44,532 nt of DNA, from positions 1-44,532 of the forward strand of contig JAFDZY010000005.1 of NCBI GenBank assembly GCA_018266685.1, read 5' to 3'. This stretch comes from Bacteroidota bacterium. Its GTDB lineage: Bacteria > Bacteroidota > Bacteroidia > Flavobacteriales_F > PHOS-HE28. Below, piece after piece: positions 36,083 through 44,532 of the stretch (positions are counted from its first letter, which is position 1; every line of letters begins with the position of its first letter). The position numbers and the translations under genes were made by a program. The notes beneath the pieces were generated by a model. The model saw nothing but the letters and a program-made list of their open reading frames with translations. It made no database searches and had not been told where the DNA came from.

Positions 36083-37099
36083 TCAGCGCCTCCGCCACAC
36101 GCTGCCGTTGCGCGTATGCAGCGCCGACAACGCTTCCTTGGCTTCTGCGGCCTGCAATGCCGCCTCCGCCTGTGCATGCGTGATGCCGAGCGCCACCGCT
36201 GCTTCTTCAGCACACCATGTAGGATGGATGGCGAACAAACCTTCCAGCGAAGCGGGCGGCGGAGCGGCTTGTGCATCCGGCACCAGAGCCTTCACCGCTG
36301 CTTCAAAATGTGCGTAGGGGCGGGCGCCGTACACCACTTGCCTGGCACCAGTGGCATCGGTGAAAATGAATGTGGGGAAGCCGCGTACGCCCAGTGAACG
36401 GGCCAAGGTGAGGTCTGCCTGAAAGAGTGCGGTCGCGGCACCATTGAAATCGGCATGCAGGCGGGCAGTATCCAATCCTGCATCAGTGGCTGCCTCTGTA
36501 ATCACCGGCCACTTGGTGATGTTCTTCTTTTCGGTGATCACCAGTTCCCGCATCCGGCGCAGGAAAGCCATCGACTTGTGCTTGTCCTGCATTTCGGCGG
36601 CCTTGAAGGCGATGCTCGGCGGGTAGCTGCTCATCAAGGGGTCCTCCAGCCACACATCGCCCAGCATGGGCATGCGGAAGTAGGCTCCCATCTCCTCCCA
36701 ATGTGGCGCAATGTCCGCCGGCTTGGTCATGCCGCCATCATTGAAGCCTTCCCAGCCGGGCAACAGGCCGCCCATGTGCGTTTGCAGGTCGATCAAGCCG
36801 CCATACGTGGCCATCAGCTTGCGCAAGGCCGGTTCCACGCACCAGCACGCGCTGCAAACGGGGTCGGTGAAGTACAGCACGGTGATCGGCTTGGCTTCGG
36901 GGGTGAAAGCCTTGAACCGGCTGGGGGCGGTTTCGGTCTGTCCGGGCACTGCGCAAACGCCCGAGTCCGGGTCGCACAGCACGGGGTTGGGCTTCTTCTC
37001 CATGGTTGAAAAGGGCTGTGAATGGGCGAACAGGCCGAACAGCAGCAGCGACAATGAAACCGCTGCACGGAGCGATCGCAAGGGCAAATGTCGCATCAT
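36083..37099 (-). CDS. DsbA/SpxH-like thioredoxin-fold protein
   Basis: A 338-residue protein on the minus strand. The start at 37099 adds a signal-like segment (AAVSLSLLLFGLFAHSQ); an in-frame ATG at about 37003 would give a cytoplasmic form beginning MEKKPNPVL. The active site is FTDPVCSACWCVEPAL near residue 70, a CxxC with an extra cysteine, and the helical insert GGLLPGWEGFNDGGMT follows. VRGFPTFIFTDATG contains the cis-proline loop. The family includes DsbA-like oxidoreductases and the Bacillus adaptor SpxH. If exported it would act in periplasmic disulfide formation. Confidence 0.75.
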   Translation of the reverse strand: MMRHLPLRSLRAAVSLSLLLFGLFAHSQPFSTMEKKPNPVLCDPDSGVCAVPGQTETAPSRFKAFTPEAKPITVLYFTDPVCSACWCVEPALRKLMATYGGLIDLQTHMGGLLPGWEGFNDGGMTKPADIAPHWEEMGAYFRMPMLGDVWLEDPLMSSYPPSIAFKAAEMQDKHKSMAFLRRMRELVITEKKNITKWPVITEAATDAGLDTARLHADFNGAATALFQADLTLARSLGVRGFPTFIFTDATGARQVVYGARPYAHFEAAVKALVPDAQAAPPPASLEGLFAIHPTWCAEEAAVALGITHAQAEAALQAAEAKEALSALHTRNGSVWRRR

Positions 37100-37179
37100 C
37101 GTTTGGGAATACATGCCTGGCGCGGGATCCAACAGGCAACGCACCAAAAGCGTTAGCCGCCTTGGCGCTTTCTTGCGGC

Positions 37180-37617
37180 TCACCCCGCCACCGGCCATAC
37201 CGCCCAGGGGATCCGTGCCAGCATCAGCACCAGGGCAATGCCGTACCACAGGGCAATGGTGCCATATTTCTTCCCGTCGTCCGCAGCCTTCTTCGCCTTG
37301 CTCCAGCCGATGGTCACCAGCACAATGGCAATGATCATGGTAAGCGGGTGTTCCAGCATGTACAGCCGCGCCGCGCTGTTGCCCATGTTGGCACCGGAGA
37401 AATTGCTGAATCCTGCTGGCGAAACAAAGTAGAGCACCAGCCCGAAGAGCAGTTGCACGTGGGCGGCGATCAGCCCGAAGAGCGCCAGTTTGCGGCCCGT
37501 GCCTGCGAAGGGGCGCTTGCTGGCCTTGGCCAGGATGGCGTTGATCACGGCGGCTGCGATCAGCAGCAGTACCAAGTAGGCAAGGAAGGAATGGAAGTGT
37601 TTCAGGCCGGTGTACAT
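37180..37617 (-). CDS. Four-helix membrane protein (Bacteroidota 'cytochrome B-like')
   Basis: A 145-residue integral membrane protein with four predicted helices. The sequence HFHSFLAYLVLLLIA, then FGLIAAHVQLLFGLVLYFVSP and EHPLTMIIAIVLVTIGWSKAKKA, matches a family found widely in Bacteroidota and often annotated as cytochrome B. The pair of conserved histidines (HSFL and HPLT) could bind heme, but this is not proven. It lies divergently from the M13 peptidase gene. Confidence 0.8.
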   Translation of the reverse strand: MYTGLKHFHSFLAYLVLLLIAAAVINAILAKASKRPFAGTGRKLALFGLIAAHVQLLFGLVLYFVSPAGFSNFSGANMGNSAARLYMLEHPLTMIIAIVLVTIGWSKAKKAADDGKKYGTIALWYGIALVLMLARIPWAVWPVAG

Positions 37618-37766
37618 GTGCAGCGGGAAAAGGTGTGCGAAGGTAGGGCCGCCGATCCCGGCCTTCAGGCTCCGTTCATCCCTCCAGGGCCACGTTCATC
37701 CCAACCAAGCACCAATGCGTGGCCCGGCAGATACTTTTACCCCCCCATACCAAGTTTACCCCATCG

Positions 37767-39824
37767 ATGGCCGCTCGAACCTTCCTTCCGATCCACAGCT
37801 TGTCGATCATGGCAATTGCCGGCCTCGTCGCCTGTACCTCCAAGCCCAAGATGCCCGAAACAAAGACCCCCGTGCAAACGCCCGCCTTCGATGTGGCCGG
37901 CATGGACACCACCGTAAAGCCCTGCGACGACTTCGACAAGTTTGCAAATGGCACGTGGAAGGAGAAGAATCCCGTGCCCAGCACCGAATCCCGGTGGGGC
38001 GCATTCAGCATCCTGGCCAAGGAAAACCTGGAGGTAAAGGTGAAGAGCATCATCGATACGCTGTTGGCGGGTAAAGAGGCCCCCAAGGGCTCCACCGCGC
38101 AACTCGTGGGCGACTTCTACCGCTCGTACATGGACACCGCCAAATTGGAGCAAGTTGGCGCTGCGCCGTTGAAGCCCTGGATGGACCGCATCGATGCGCT
38201 GAAGGACCTCAAGGAACAGGCTGCCCTCAGTGGTGAATATGCACGCCTGGGAGTTTCCAGCTTCGTTGGGCTGCATGCCGATGCGGACATGCACAACAGC
38301 AAAATGAACATCCTGTACAGCGGGCAGGACGGCCTCAGCCTTGGCGAACGCAGCTACTATGAGAAAACGGACAGCGCCATGGTGAACATCCGTAAGGAAT
38401 TCACGGGCCACGTGGACAAGATGTTCAGCTTGGCCGGCCTGCCGGAGAAAAGCCCGGGCGAAACCATCCTTGCCTTCGAGACCGGCCTGGCAAAGCTGCA
38501 GCTCACCAACATCCAGCGTCGCGACCCGGACATCTACAAGAAGGTCGCCTTCGCCGATTTCGCCAAGCTTTCCCCCAAGTACGACCTCACGCTGCTGGCC
38601 AAGTCCATGGGCATCACCACGGACACGCTGTTGCTGGAAGACAAGGACTATGTGGCCAAGGCTTCCGCCTACTTCGCCGCCGCACCGCTGTCCGTGATCA
38701 AAACCTGGATGAAGTGGCAGTTGCTGGACACCTATGCCAACGTGCTCACCAAGGCCATGAACGAGGAGAATTTCCGCTTCCATGGCACGGTGATGAGCGG
38801 CACCAAGGAGCAAAAGACCCGCCAGCTGCGCGCCCTCCGCGCCACCGACAACCTGCTGGGCGAACCGTTGGGCAAGCTCTATGCTGAAAAGTATTTCCCC
38901 GCTTCCTCCCGCAAGAAGGTGGAGGACATGATCGAGAACGTGCGCGCGGTATACGGTGACCACATCAAGGCACTCACCTGGATGAGCCCCGAAACCAAGA
39001 CGAAGGCCCTGGAGAAGCTCAGCCTCTTCACCACCAAGATCGGCTACCCCGACCAGTGGAAGGACTACAGCATGGTGGACATCAAGCCTGATGCGCTCTT
39101 CCAAAACACCATGAACCTGATCGAATGGCGCAGCAACGACAACCTGGTGCGCATTGGCAAGCCGGTGGATACCAAGGAATGGGGCATGACACCGCAAACC
39201 GTGAATGCCTACTACAACCCCTCACTCAATGAGGTGGTGTTCCCCGCAGGCATCCTGCAGCCGCCCTTCTTCAACGCCGATGCCGACGACGCCATCAACT
39301 ACGGCGGCATCATTGCCGTGATCGGCCACGAGCTCACCCACGGCTTTGATGACCAAGGCGCCAAGTTCGACGGCCACGGCAACTTGGTGAACTGGTGGAC
39401 CGATGCCGACAAGGCCAATTTCGATTCGCTCGCCCAGCGCATGATCAAGTACTACGACACCATGGAAGCCCTGCCCGGCGTACACGTAAAGGGCGCGCTC
39501 ACCGTGGGCGAGAACATCGCCGATCTCGGGGGGGTAACACTGGCGTACGCGGCCTTGCAACGCTCATTGGAAGGCAAGCCGGAACCGGCAAAGATCGACG
39601 GCTACACTTGGCAGCAGCGCTTCTTCCTCGGCTGGGCGCAGGTGTGGCGCGCCAACATCACGCCGGAAGCCGCACGCCGCTTGGCCGAGCTGGACCCGCA
39701 CAGCCCCGCCCACATCCGCATCAACGCCGTCCTCGGCCAGTTCAAGCCCTTCCAAGAGGCCTGGTGCCCCGATGGCGAAGGCTCCATGCTGGTGCCCGAC
39801 AGCGCGCGCGTGGTGATCTGGTGA
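37767..39824 (+). CDS. M13-family zinc metallopeptidase, predicted lipoprotein
   Basis: A neprilysin/PepO-type endopeptidase. From the ATG at 37767 it has 685 residues and a lipobox-like start (MAIAGLVAC), so it is probably a membrane lipoprotein. The zinc site is H521-E522-xx-H525 (GHELTHGFDDQGAKFD), with the third ligand E582 in GENIADLGG. NAYYNPSLNEVVFPAGILQPPFF is the usual substrate-binding block. M13 enzymes degrade small peptides outside the cytoplasm. The upstream in-frame start at 37719 would hide the lipoprotein signal, so I prefer 37767; 37809 is also possible. The box TACTTTTA at 37732-37739 is one base from the -7 consensus. Confidence 0.92.
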   Translation: MAARTFLPIHSLSIMAIAGLVACTSKPKMPETKTPVQTPAFDVAGMDTTVKPCDDFDKFANGTWKEKNPVPSTESRWGAFSILAKENLEVKVKSIIDTLLAGKEAPKGSTAQLVGDFYRSYMDTAKLEQVGAAPLKPWMDRIDALKDLKEQAALSGEYARLGVSSFVGLHADADMHNSKMNILYSGQDGLSLGERSYYEKTDSAMVNIRKEFTGHVDKMFSLAGLPEKSPGETILAFETGLAKLQLTNIQRRDPDIYKKVAFADFAKLSPKYDLTLLAKSMGITTDTLLLEDKDYVAKASAYFAAAPLSVIKTWMKWQLLDTYANVLTKAMNEENFRFHGTVMSGTKEQKTRQLRALRATDNLLGEPLGKLYAEKYFPASSRKKVEDMIENVRAVYGDHIKALTWMSPETKTKALEKLSLFTTKIGYPDQWKDYSMVDIKPDALFQNTMNLIEWRSNDNLVRIGKPVDTKEWGMTPQTVNAYYNPSLNEVVFPAGILQPPFFNADADDAINYGGIIAVIGHELTHGFDDQGAKFDGHGNLVNWWTDADKANFDSLAQRMIKYYDTMEALPGVHVKGALTVGENIADLGGVTLAYAALQRSLEGKPEPAKIDGYTWQQRFFLGWAQVWRANITPEAARRLAELDPHSPAHIRINAVLGQFKPFQEAWCPDGEGSMLVPDSARVVIW

Positions 39825-39838
39825 GCGGGCGTAGGGCA

Positions 39839-39898
39839 TAGTTCGTGGTTCGCAGGGATTGGATCGGGGTATCCCTGCGACCTACGAACCACGAACTA
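39839..39898. repeat. Imperfect hairpin built of AGTTCGT-like heptamers
   Basis: The left arm TAGTTCGTGGTTCGCAGGGAT (39839-39859, written here only as a whole arm of 21 positions) is matched by ATCCCTGCGA (39871-39880) and ACCACGAACTA (39888-39898), with a 7-base bulge CCTACGA and an 11-base loop. It ends 37 bases before the DUF433 start and follows the M13 gene by 14 bases. It could be a terminator or a dispersed repeat of the same class as those in the cyclase genes. Confidence 0.65.
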
Positions 39899-39920
39899 CT
39901 CCCGCCTTCGCGCCATGCCC

Positions 39921-39928
39921 TAACTTTG
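39921..39928 (+). promoter_or_regulatory. Bacteroidota -7 promoter box before the DUF433 gene
   Basis: TAACTTTG matches TAnnTTTG exactly, seven bases before the ATG at 39936. This points to a leaderless or nearly leaderless transcript for the toxin-antitoxin pair. Confidence 0.6.
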
Positions 39929-39935
39929 TTCAAGC

Positions 39936-40166
39936 ATGAACATCACCGAACGCATCACCATTGAACCGGACAAGATGGGCGGGCGTCCATGTATCCGCGG
40001 CATGCGCATCACGGTGGGCACCATCACCGGACTATTCGCCGCAGGTCGCACCCGTGCAGAGATCTTGGAACTCTATCCATACTTGGAAGACGCCGACCTC
40101 ACTGCAGCGCTCAATTATGCCACGCTGCTTGCGAACGACCACGAGGTGCCATTTGAGCGGGCATGA
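39936..40166 (+). CDS. DUF433 family antitoxin-like protein
   Basis: A 76-residue protein with the DUF433 signature: ITIEPDKMGGRPCIRGMRITVGTI, then FAAGRTRAEILELYPYLEDADL. These short DNA-binding-like proteins pair with DUF5615 PIN-like toxins. Its stop overlaps the ATG of the next gene (ATGA), the usual arrangement of the pair. A perfect -7 box lies directly upstream. The antitoxin role is inferred from the family and order. Confidence 0.88.
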   Translation: MNITERITIEPDKMGGRPCIRGMRITVGTITGLFAAGRTRAEILELYPYLEDADLTAALNYATLLANDHEVPFERA

Positions 40167-40528
40167 AGCTTGTGGTTGACATGTGCCTGCCTCCGGCATT
40201 GATTGTGGGATTGAGGGTGGCCGGACATGAAGCGTACCATTGGTCGGAATTGGGGGAAGCACACGCCTCGGACGGCGAGATCATGCGCTGGGCGTTTGAG
40301 CATGACCATGTAATCCTCACGCACGACCTGGACTTCAACGCATTGCTGTACGGAACCAAGGGAGCAAAGCCCAGCGTCGTGGTGTACCGGGGCACCGATA
40401 CTTCCCCCGATGTGCTGCTTCAACCCGTACTGAGGGTACTTGCACAATTCGAAGTTGAGCTGGATGAAGGTGCGCTCATTTCCATGGGCAGGCATGTAGC
40501 TCGGATCAGAAGGTTGCCATTGGCGTAA
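40163..40528 (+). CDS. DUF5615 PIN-like toxin
   Basis: A 121-residue protein of the DUF5615/Mut7-C-like PIN fold. The motif VVDMCLPPAL near residue 4 gives the first acidic residue, and LTHDLDFNALLY holds the central pair of acidic residues expected for a metal-dependent ribonuclease. It is encoded with an ATGA overlap after DUF433 and probably forms a toxin-antitoxin pair with it. The RNA target is unknown. Confidence 0.86.
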   Translation: MKLVVDMCLPPALIVGLRVAGHEAYHWSELGEAHASDGEIMRWAFEHDHVILTHDLDFNALLYGTKGAKPSVVVYRGTDTSPDVLLQPVLRVLAQFEVELDEGALISMGRHVARIRRLPLA

Positions 40529-40567
40529 TTTTCATACGGCTGAACCAATCGGTGATCGGGAGTGGTC

Positions 40568-40641
40568 CGTAGTCATTCGTTGTCAATTGTCCGGCGCAGC
40601 CGCGACACCCAACTTCCGGACTCCAGACTTCCCGGACTACG
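40568..40641. repeat. Degenerate inverted repeat before thiL
   Basis: The outer arms CGTAGTC (40568-40574) and GACTACG (40635-40641) are exact complements, with further matches near TCCGG/CCGGA inside. The left half contains two GTTGTC/ATTGTC heptamers like those of the cyclase repeats. It lies in the 134-base gap between the toxin gene and thiL. Confidence 0.5.
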
Positions 40642-40662
40642 AACAAGCACGATCTTCGCCCC

Positions 40663-41703
40663 ATGGCAACCCCGCCTCAACGCACTGAACTCTCCACGCT
40701 TGGTGAATTTGGCCTCATCGACCGCATCACCGCCGCCGTGGAATTGCAGAACCCATCATCGTTGCAAGGCATCGGCGACGATTGCGCCGTCATCGACCCG
40801 CAGGGCCTCACCCAGGTGGTCACCACCGACATGCTCGTGGAGGGCGTACACTTCGACCTTGGCTATGTGCCGCTGAAGCACTTGGGCTACAAGGCCGTGG
40901 TGGTGAACCTCAGCGACGTGTACGCCATGAACGCCGAACCGCGCCAGATCACCGTGGCCATCGCCATTAGCAACCGTTTTTCGCTGGAGGCCGTGGATGA
41001 GCTCTACGCCGGCATGCTCACCGCCTGCAACGCATACGGTGTGGACCTCGTAGGCGGCGACACCACCAGCAGCACCAGCGGCCTGGTGATCTCCATCACC
41101 GCCATCGGCGCAGCCAAAAAGGAGGACATCGTGTACCGCCACGGGGCCAAGGAGAACGACCTGTTGGTGGTGAGCGGCGACCTGGGCGGCGCCTTCATGG
41201 GCCTGCAGGTGCTGGAGCGCGAAAAGGCCGTCTTCAAGCAAGACCCCAACGTACAACCGGACCTCAGCGGCTTCGACTACATCCTGCAACGCCAACTGAA
41301 GCCCGAGGCCCGCAGGGATGTGATCGCCCTGTTCAAGGAGATGCAATTGCGGCCCACGGCCATGATCGACATCAGCGACGGTCTGGCCAGCGAGGCCATG
41401 CACATTGCGCGCCGCTCGGAATTGGGCGTGAAGCTTTACGATGAAAAGATCCCCATCGCACCGGAAACGCACCGCGCCGCACGCGACTTCAACTTGGACC
41501 CCAGCACCTGCGCGCTCAATGGCGGCGAAGATTACGAGCTGCTCTTCACCATTGCGCAAGCAGATTATGACAAGATCAAGGGTTCACCGCACTTCACCGT
41601 GGTTGGCCACCTCACGGACAAAGCCAGCGGCTGCCAGCTCATCGACCGCCAAGGCGGGCAGCACGAGCTGAAGGCGCAGGGCTGGGACGGGTTGAAGGGA
41701 TAG
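40663..41703 (+). CDS. thiL: Thiamine-monophosphate kinase
   Basis: A 346-residue kinase that phosphorylates thiamine monophosphate to thiamine diphosphate. The N-terminal ATP/Mg region is LQGIGDDCAVI, followed by TTDMLVEGVHFDL, VNLSDVYAMNAEPRQI and LVGGDTTSS. The C-terminal DISDGLASEAMHIA and LNGGEDYELLFT complete the ThiL fold. The length is normal for the family, and it reads as an intact housekeeping gene. It also makes the cofactor of KorAB, but nothing here links its expression to the operon. Confidence 0.95.
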   Translation: MATPPQRTELSTLGEFGLIDRITAAVELQNPSSLQGIGDDCAVIDPQGLTQVVTTDMLVEGVHFDLGYVPLKHLGYKAVVVNLSDVYAMNAEPRQITVAIAISNRFSLEAVDELYAGMLTACNAYGVDLVGGDTTSSTSGLVISITAIGAAKKEDIVYRHGAKENDLLVVSGDLGGAFMGLQVLEREKAVFKQDPNVQPDLSGFDYILQRQLKPEARRDVIALFKEMQLRPTAMIDISDGLASEAMHIARRSELGVKLYDEKIPIAPETHRAARDFNLDPSTCALNGGEDYELLFTIAQADYDKIKGSPHFTVVGHLTDKASGCQLIDRQGGQHELKAQGWDGLKG

Positions 41704-41704
41704 T

Positions 41705-44098
41705 TCACCCTCCGATCACCAAACGCTGTACAAGCGGGCCGTGCGGGCCCTGTACAACCACGGTGTACACCCCTGCGCGCAATGGGGGCAGGGGCATTAG
41801 GCATAAGCCACTACCCGCGGCCGTGTGCGCTATCCTGCCCGCTACAAGCTGGCCCAAGGCATCGCGCAGCTCCACTGGCCACGCCCCTTCCGGTACACCG
41901 TCCATCTGTAGCCATACCCAGCCTTCAGTGGCCGGATTGGGATGCAGGGACAAGCCTTGCCCAGGCGTAGCCCACCGGGTGATGCCGGTAAGCCCGTCAA
42001 ATTGGATGGCGCAGGCGGGTCCGTATGGCTGTGGGGCGCCGTCTACCCAAGCCCGGACCCGGATGTTCAGCGGCAGTCCGTTGGGAGTGCCGTTCGGCAA
42101 TAGGAACAGGGGTACGGAGGTGGATGTTACCTCCGTTGTAGCTGAGAAGGAACCGTGGGGGTCGAAGATCCAGATCGTATACTGCCCCGCTCCGTCCACG
42201 GGTTGGATCAACAGGACGTCGTTCGCTGTATACACGCCGTGGGCGCAAGATGCATCGTCCAAGGAGGCACCACCGGTAGGCAGGCAAATGCTTTCGCCAT
42301 TGGCCAAAGCGCTCACCGATTCAAAATCCCCGTTGGCAATGATCAACGGAGTGCTGTCCGCCGATAGTGAATAACCGCCCGGATCAATGCCATTGCCGTC
42401 CACATCTCCCACGGTGAGCCGATAGCAACCATCCGGTACTTGCCAATGCCGCTGGACCGCTTGTCCCGCTTCATCGGGACCGGCAAATCCCGAGAACAAG
42501 GGTTGTGGTCCGTTTGTGCCGAAAATTTGCCAGCCCGTGGCGGTGGGGCTGTTGTCCAATTGCACCGCCAATTGCAGTTCATGCAAGCCGTTGTCGCTGA
42601 ACTTGGCCAAGTAGGCATCCATGCTCCCCGCGCTGGTCAGCAACAGGCTGTCCGGCCCAGGGTCGATGTCGAAGGGTTCTGTGATCCACCCGGTGAGGTA
42701 GGCGCTGCCAACAGCATCGGTGGCAACGTTGAGGCCGCGCGTATGATAGGTTCCCCCGGCCGTGAACCCCCAAATGAAATCTCCTAGTGGCCCATATTTC
42801 ACCAGGAAGGCATCGAACACGCCGTTGGCCGTATGCAGCGAGGTTCCCGGCCCGGCATCCAGGTCCACGGTGCCACGGGTACGGCCCGTCACCAGGATAT
42901 TGCCTTCGCGGTCGGCCGCCACACCACGCGGCATGTTCTTGTCCGGGCCTCCAATGCTGCGCAGCCATACCAGGGAGCCATCGGCACCATACTTGGCCAG
43001 GAAAATGTCGGCATCGCCATCCGGGCCGCTGCACGATAAGCTGTCCAGCACTGCCCCGTTCTGGAAATAGGCCGTCTTGGCAAAGCGCCCCGTAACCGCC
43101 ACATTGCCCGTGCTGTCCAACGCCAAGCCCCGGCCAATGTCCGTGCCGTAGCCGCCCATGCCGGTGCCCCAGATCAAGTTGCCATCGGAATCGTAGTGTA
43201 CCAGGAACGCATCAGACCATTGACCATGTGCAGCTACCTGCAGCACGCCCGCTCCAGGGTCGATGTCCATGGTGTCGGCAAAGTAACCGGTGACAAATAC
43301 GCCACCGTTCGGCCGTGCCACGGCATCGTAAGCCCTGTCATCACCGGTGCCGCCGATGGCGTGCGCCCACTGGAATGAACCGCCCGGCCCATACTTGGCC
43401 ACAAAAGCATCAAAGGATCCTAGGGTGTCCACCATGTACACATCCGGGCCCGGGTCTGCATCGAAGGCCCCGTGCATTTCCCCCGCGATGTACACGTTGC
43501 CTTCCGCATCTGCGGAGGCACTGCGTGTTTCCTCGTTGCCCGGTCCGCCGATCACCCCGCCCCATAGCAGGTTGCCTTCAGGGTCCAACGCGCAGAGGTA
43601 GGCATCGTACAGCCCGCCACTGGTGAATTCCAGCGTGCCCGGACCCGGATCCAAGTCTACCGTACCGGTAAAGATGCCGGTGGTATAGACCGTTCCGTCA
43701 GGGGCGATCGCGATGCCGTACCCTTGGCTCTTGGCTGTACCCCCAAAACTCAACGAGAAATCCAACTTCCCGTCGTTGGTGTAACAGGCTACGAATGCGT
43801 CGCTGTACCCTTGGCTGATCATGGTGCTTTCTCCCTCGCCGGAAGCAAAATTGGCCGTGTCCTCAAATTCCCCGGTCACGTAGACCCGGCCATCACGGGC
43901 TACCGCAACTCCCCGGGCCTCCTCATAGCCCGTACCGCCAATGGGGAAGGCCCATGCGGGTTGTTGGGGATGTGCAGCCTGCGGCAAGCACCATGCACCA
44001 AGCAAAAGGCCGCCAACCATCAGTAGCTGCGGCAATCGGGAAAACCAAGGCAAGTGAAATGCCGGATATTGTGGAGCCGGGGTACTGAAACGTGTCAT
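41705..44098 (-). CDS. Secreted SBBP-repeat beta-propeller protein with T9SS sorting domain
   Basis: A 797-residue exported protein on the minus strand. The first 45 residues hold a signal region (LLMVGGLLLGAWCLPQAAH); an internal Met at about residue 27 is an alternative start. The body consists of repeats of the form GYGxAIAPDGTVYTTGxFTGTVDLDPGPG and DAFLVKYGPxGxFIWG, i.e. an SBBP-type propeller, ending near residue 520. A C-terminal type IX sorting domain contains SLHPNPATEGWVWL and LRAGVYTVVV. It resembles the repeat body of the 29510 gene. Its ligand is unknown. Its 3' end lies 1 base from thiL. Confidence 0.88.
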   Translation of the reverse strand: MTRFSTPAPQYPAFHLPWFSRLPQLLMVGGLLLGAWCLPQAAHPQQPAWAFPIGGTGYEEARGVAVARDGRVYVTGEFEDTANFASGEGESTMISQGYSDAFVACYTNDGKLDFSLSFGGTAKSQGYGIAIAPDGTVYTTGIFTGTVDLDPGPGTLEFTSGGLYDAYLCALDPEGNLLWGGVIGGPGNEETRSASADAEGNVYIAGEMHGAFDADPGPDVYMVDTLGSFDAFVAKYGPGGSFQWAHAIGGTGDDRAYDAVARPNGGVFVTGYFADTMDIDPGAGVLQVAAHGQWSDAFLVHYDSDGNLIWGTGMGGYGTDIGRGLALDSTGNVAVTGRFAKTAYFQNGAVLDSLSCSGPDGDADIFLAKYGADGSLVWLRSIGGPDKNMPRGVAADREGNILVTGRTRGTVDLDAGPGTSLHTANGVFDAFLVKYGPLGDFIWGFTAGGTYHTRGLNVATDAVGSAYLTGWITEPFDIDPGPDSLLLTSAGSMDAYLAKFSDNGLHELQLAVQLDNSPTATGWQIFGTNGPQPLFSGFAGPDEAGQAVQRHWQVPDGCYRLTVGDVDGNGIDPGGYSLSADSTPLIIANGDFESVSALANGESICLPTGGASLDDASCAHGVYTANDVLLIQPVDGAGQYTIWIFDPHGSFSATTEVTSTSVPLFLLPNGTPNGLPLNIRVRAWVDGAPQPYGPACAIQFDGLTGITRWATPGQGLSLHPNPATEGWVWLQMDGVPEGAWPVELRDALGQLVAGRIAHTAAGSGLCLMPLPPLRAGVYTVVVQGPHGPLVQRLVIGG

Positions 44099-44293
44099 GT
44101 GCAGTGCATCCAGAGGTTAGCCCTGAAAGAAGTTTTTCAAGGTCCGGGCGGCGGCAAGTTTCGATAGGATTGGTGCGGAAAGCAAGGAGGTCGGGCTAAT
44201 TTCTACCGCATGATGGCCTAACGCAAGGCGGGAGCCGTGCGGATATCGGGCACGCCGCAGCTGGTGGGCCTCCGTGGTGAACTGGTATTGCGG

Positions 44294-44532
44294 ATGGAAC
44301 TTACCTTGTGTTCAATGAACGACCGCGAATGGGCCTTTGAGAGAATCCGAAATGATGATTTCAGCATTGTCCGGCCGGTCCTCTATTGGTTCTACTTCAC
44401 CAGGAAAGAGGACATGGACTGCCTTATAGTGGCAGCCATTGACCTGGACTTCACCGTATGCAGTGCCACCTGGTGGGAGCGCTACGGGGAGTGGAGCCTG
44501 GTCCTGAGCCTTGAACAAGACGTGAAAGATGA
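44294..44532 (+). CDS. Unidentified protein, N-terminal part, runs off the window
   Basis: An open frame from the ATG at 44294 continues to the last base. The protein begins MELTLCSMNDREWAFERI and is rich in Trp, Tyr and acidic residues (VLYWFYFTRKEDMD, TWWERYGEWSL), a real-protein-like composition. It could start at an upstream GTG (44237). The reverse-strand frame over the same bases (44312-44518) looks like a shadow. I do not recognise the family. Confidence 0.4.
   Translation, partial: MELTLCSMNDREWAFERIRNDDFSIVRPVLYWFYFTRKEDMDCLIVAAIDLDFTVCSATWWERYGEWSLVLSLEQDVKD

Noticed and set aside
44312..44518. Minus-strand frame of 68 codons at the window end
   Set aside because: It lies opposite the plus-strand open frame from 44294, which has a more protein-like composition and stays open to the edge.

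Overview
The window looks like a GC-rich member of the Bacteroidota, probably Flavobacteriales-like. Several secreted proteins end in a type IX secretion sorting domain. Perfect Bacteroidota -7 promoter boxes (TAnnTTTG) sit just upstream of two start codons, and DUF433/DUF5615 and 'cytochrome B-like' membrane proteins common in this phylum are present. The species cannot be fixed from sequence alone.

Layout. Positions 1-2393 hold two tandem TPR/class III nucleotide cyclase genes, the first cut by the window edge. Both carry the same palindromic heptamer repeat translated in frame. Positions 2394-2731 are a gene-free promoter region. Positions 2732-28460 are one uninterrupted run of 21 plus-strand genes with overlaps or gaps of at most about 32 bases, most likely one catabolic operon. 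Positions 28780-44532 are ordinary Bacteroidota chromosome: a fatty acid hydroxylase, secreted T9SS proteins, a CotH protein, a metal-binding outer-membrane protein, a DsbA-like protein, an M13 peptidase lipoprotein, a DUF433/DUF5615 toxin-antitoxin pair, ThiL and a large beta-propeller protein.

The operon encodes an anaerobic aromatic-degradation pathway. It has ATP-dependent class I benzoyl-CoA reductase (BcrCBAD), dienoyl-CoA hydratase (Dch), 6-hydroxycyclohexenoyl-CoA dehydrogenase (Had), the ring-opening hydrolase (Oah/BamA), and a 3-hydroxyacyl-CoA dehydrogenase/enoyl-CoA hydratase fusion plus thiolase for beta-oxidation of the ring-opened product. KorAB would supply low-potential electrons via ferredoxin. 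4-Hydroxybenzoyl-CoA reductase is present with its [2Fe-2S] and molybdenum subunits fused, together with MocA- and XdhC-like cofactor maturation proteins. So 4-hydroxybenzoyl-CoA would be dehydroxylated to benzoyl-CoA, the ring reduced and opened, and the product shortened toward glutaryl-CoA.

The most unusual part is 9329-12390. A single HgdB/BcrB-type iron-sulfur subunit overlaps by 4 bases a gene fusing a ketopantoate-reductase-family dehydrogenase to a BadF/HgdC-type activating ATPase. With the acyl-CoA ligase before it and the thiolase and hydratase/dehydrogenase after it, this could be a second radical enzyme system that turns a 2-oxo acid into an enoyl-CoA (for example hydroxyphenylpyruvate to coumaroyl-CoA) and then into 4-hydroxybenzoyl-CoA. 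That is inference. The operon has no ferredoxin gene, no transporter, no glutaryl-CoA dehydrogenase and no regulator.
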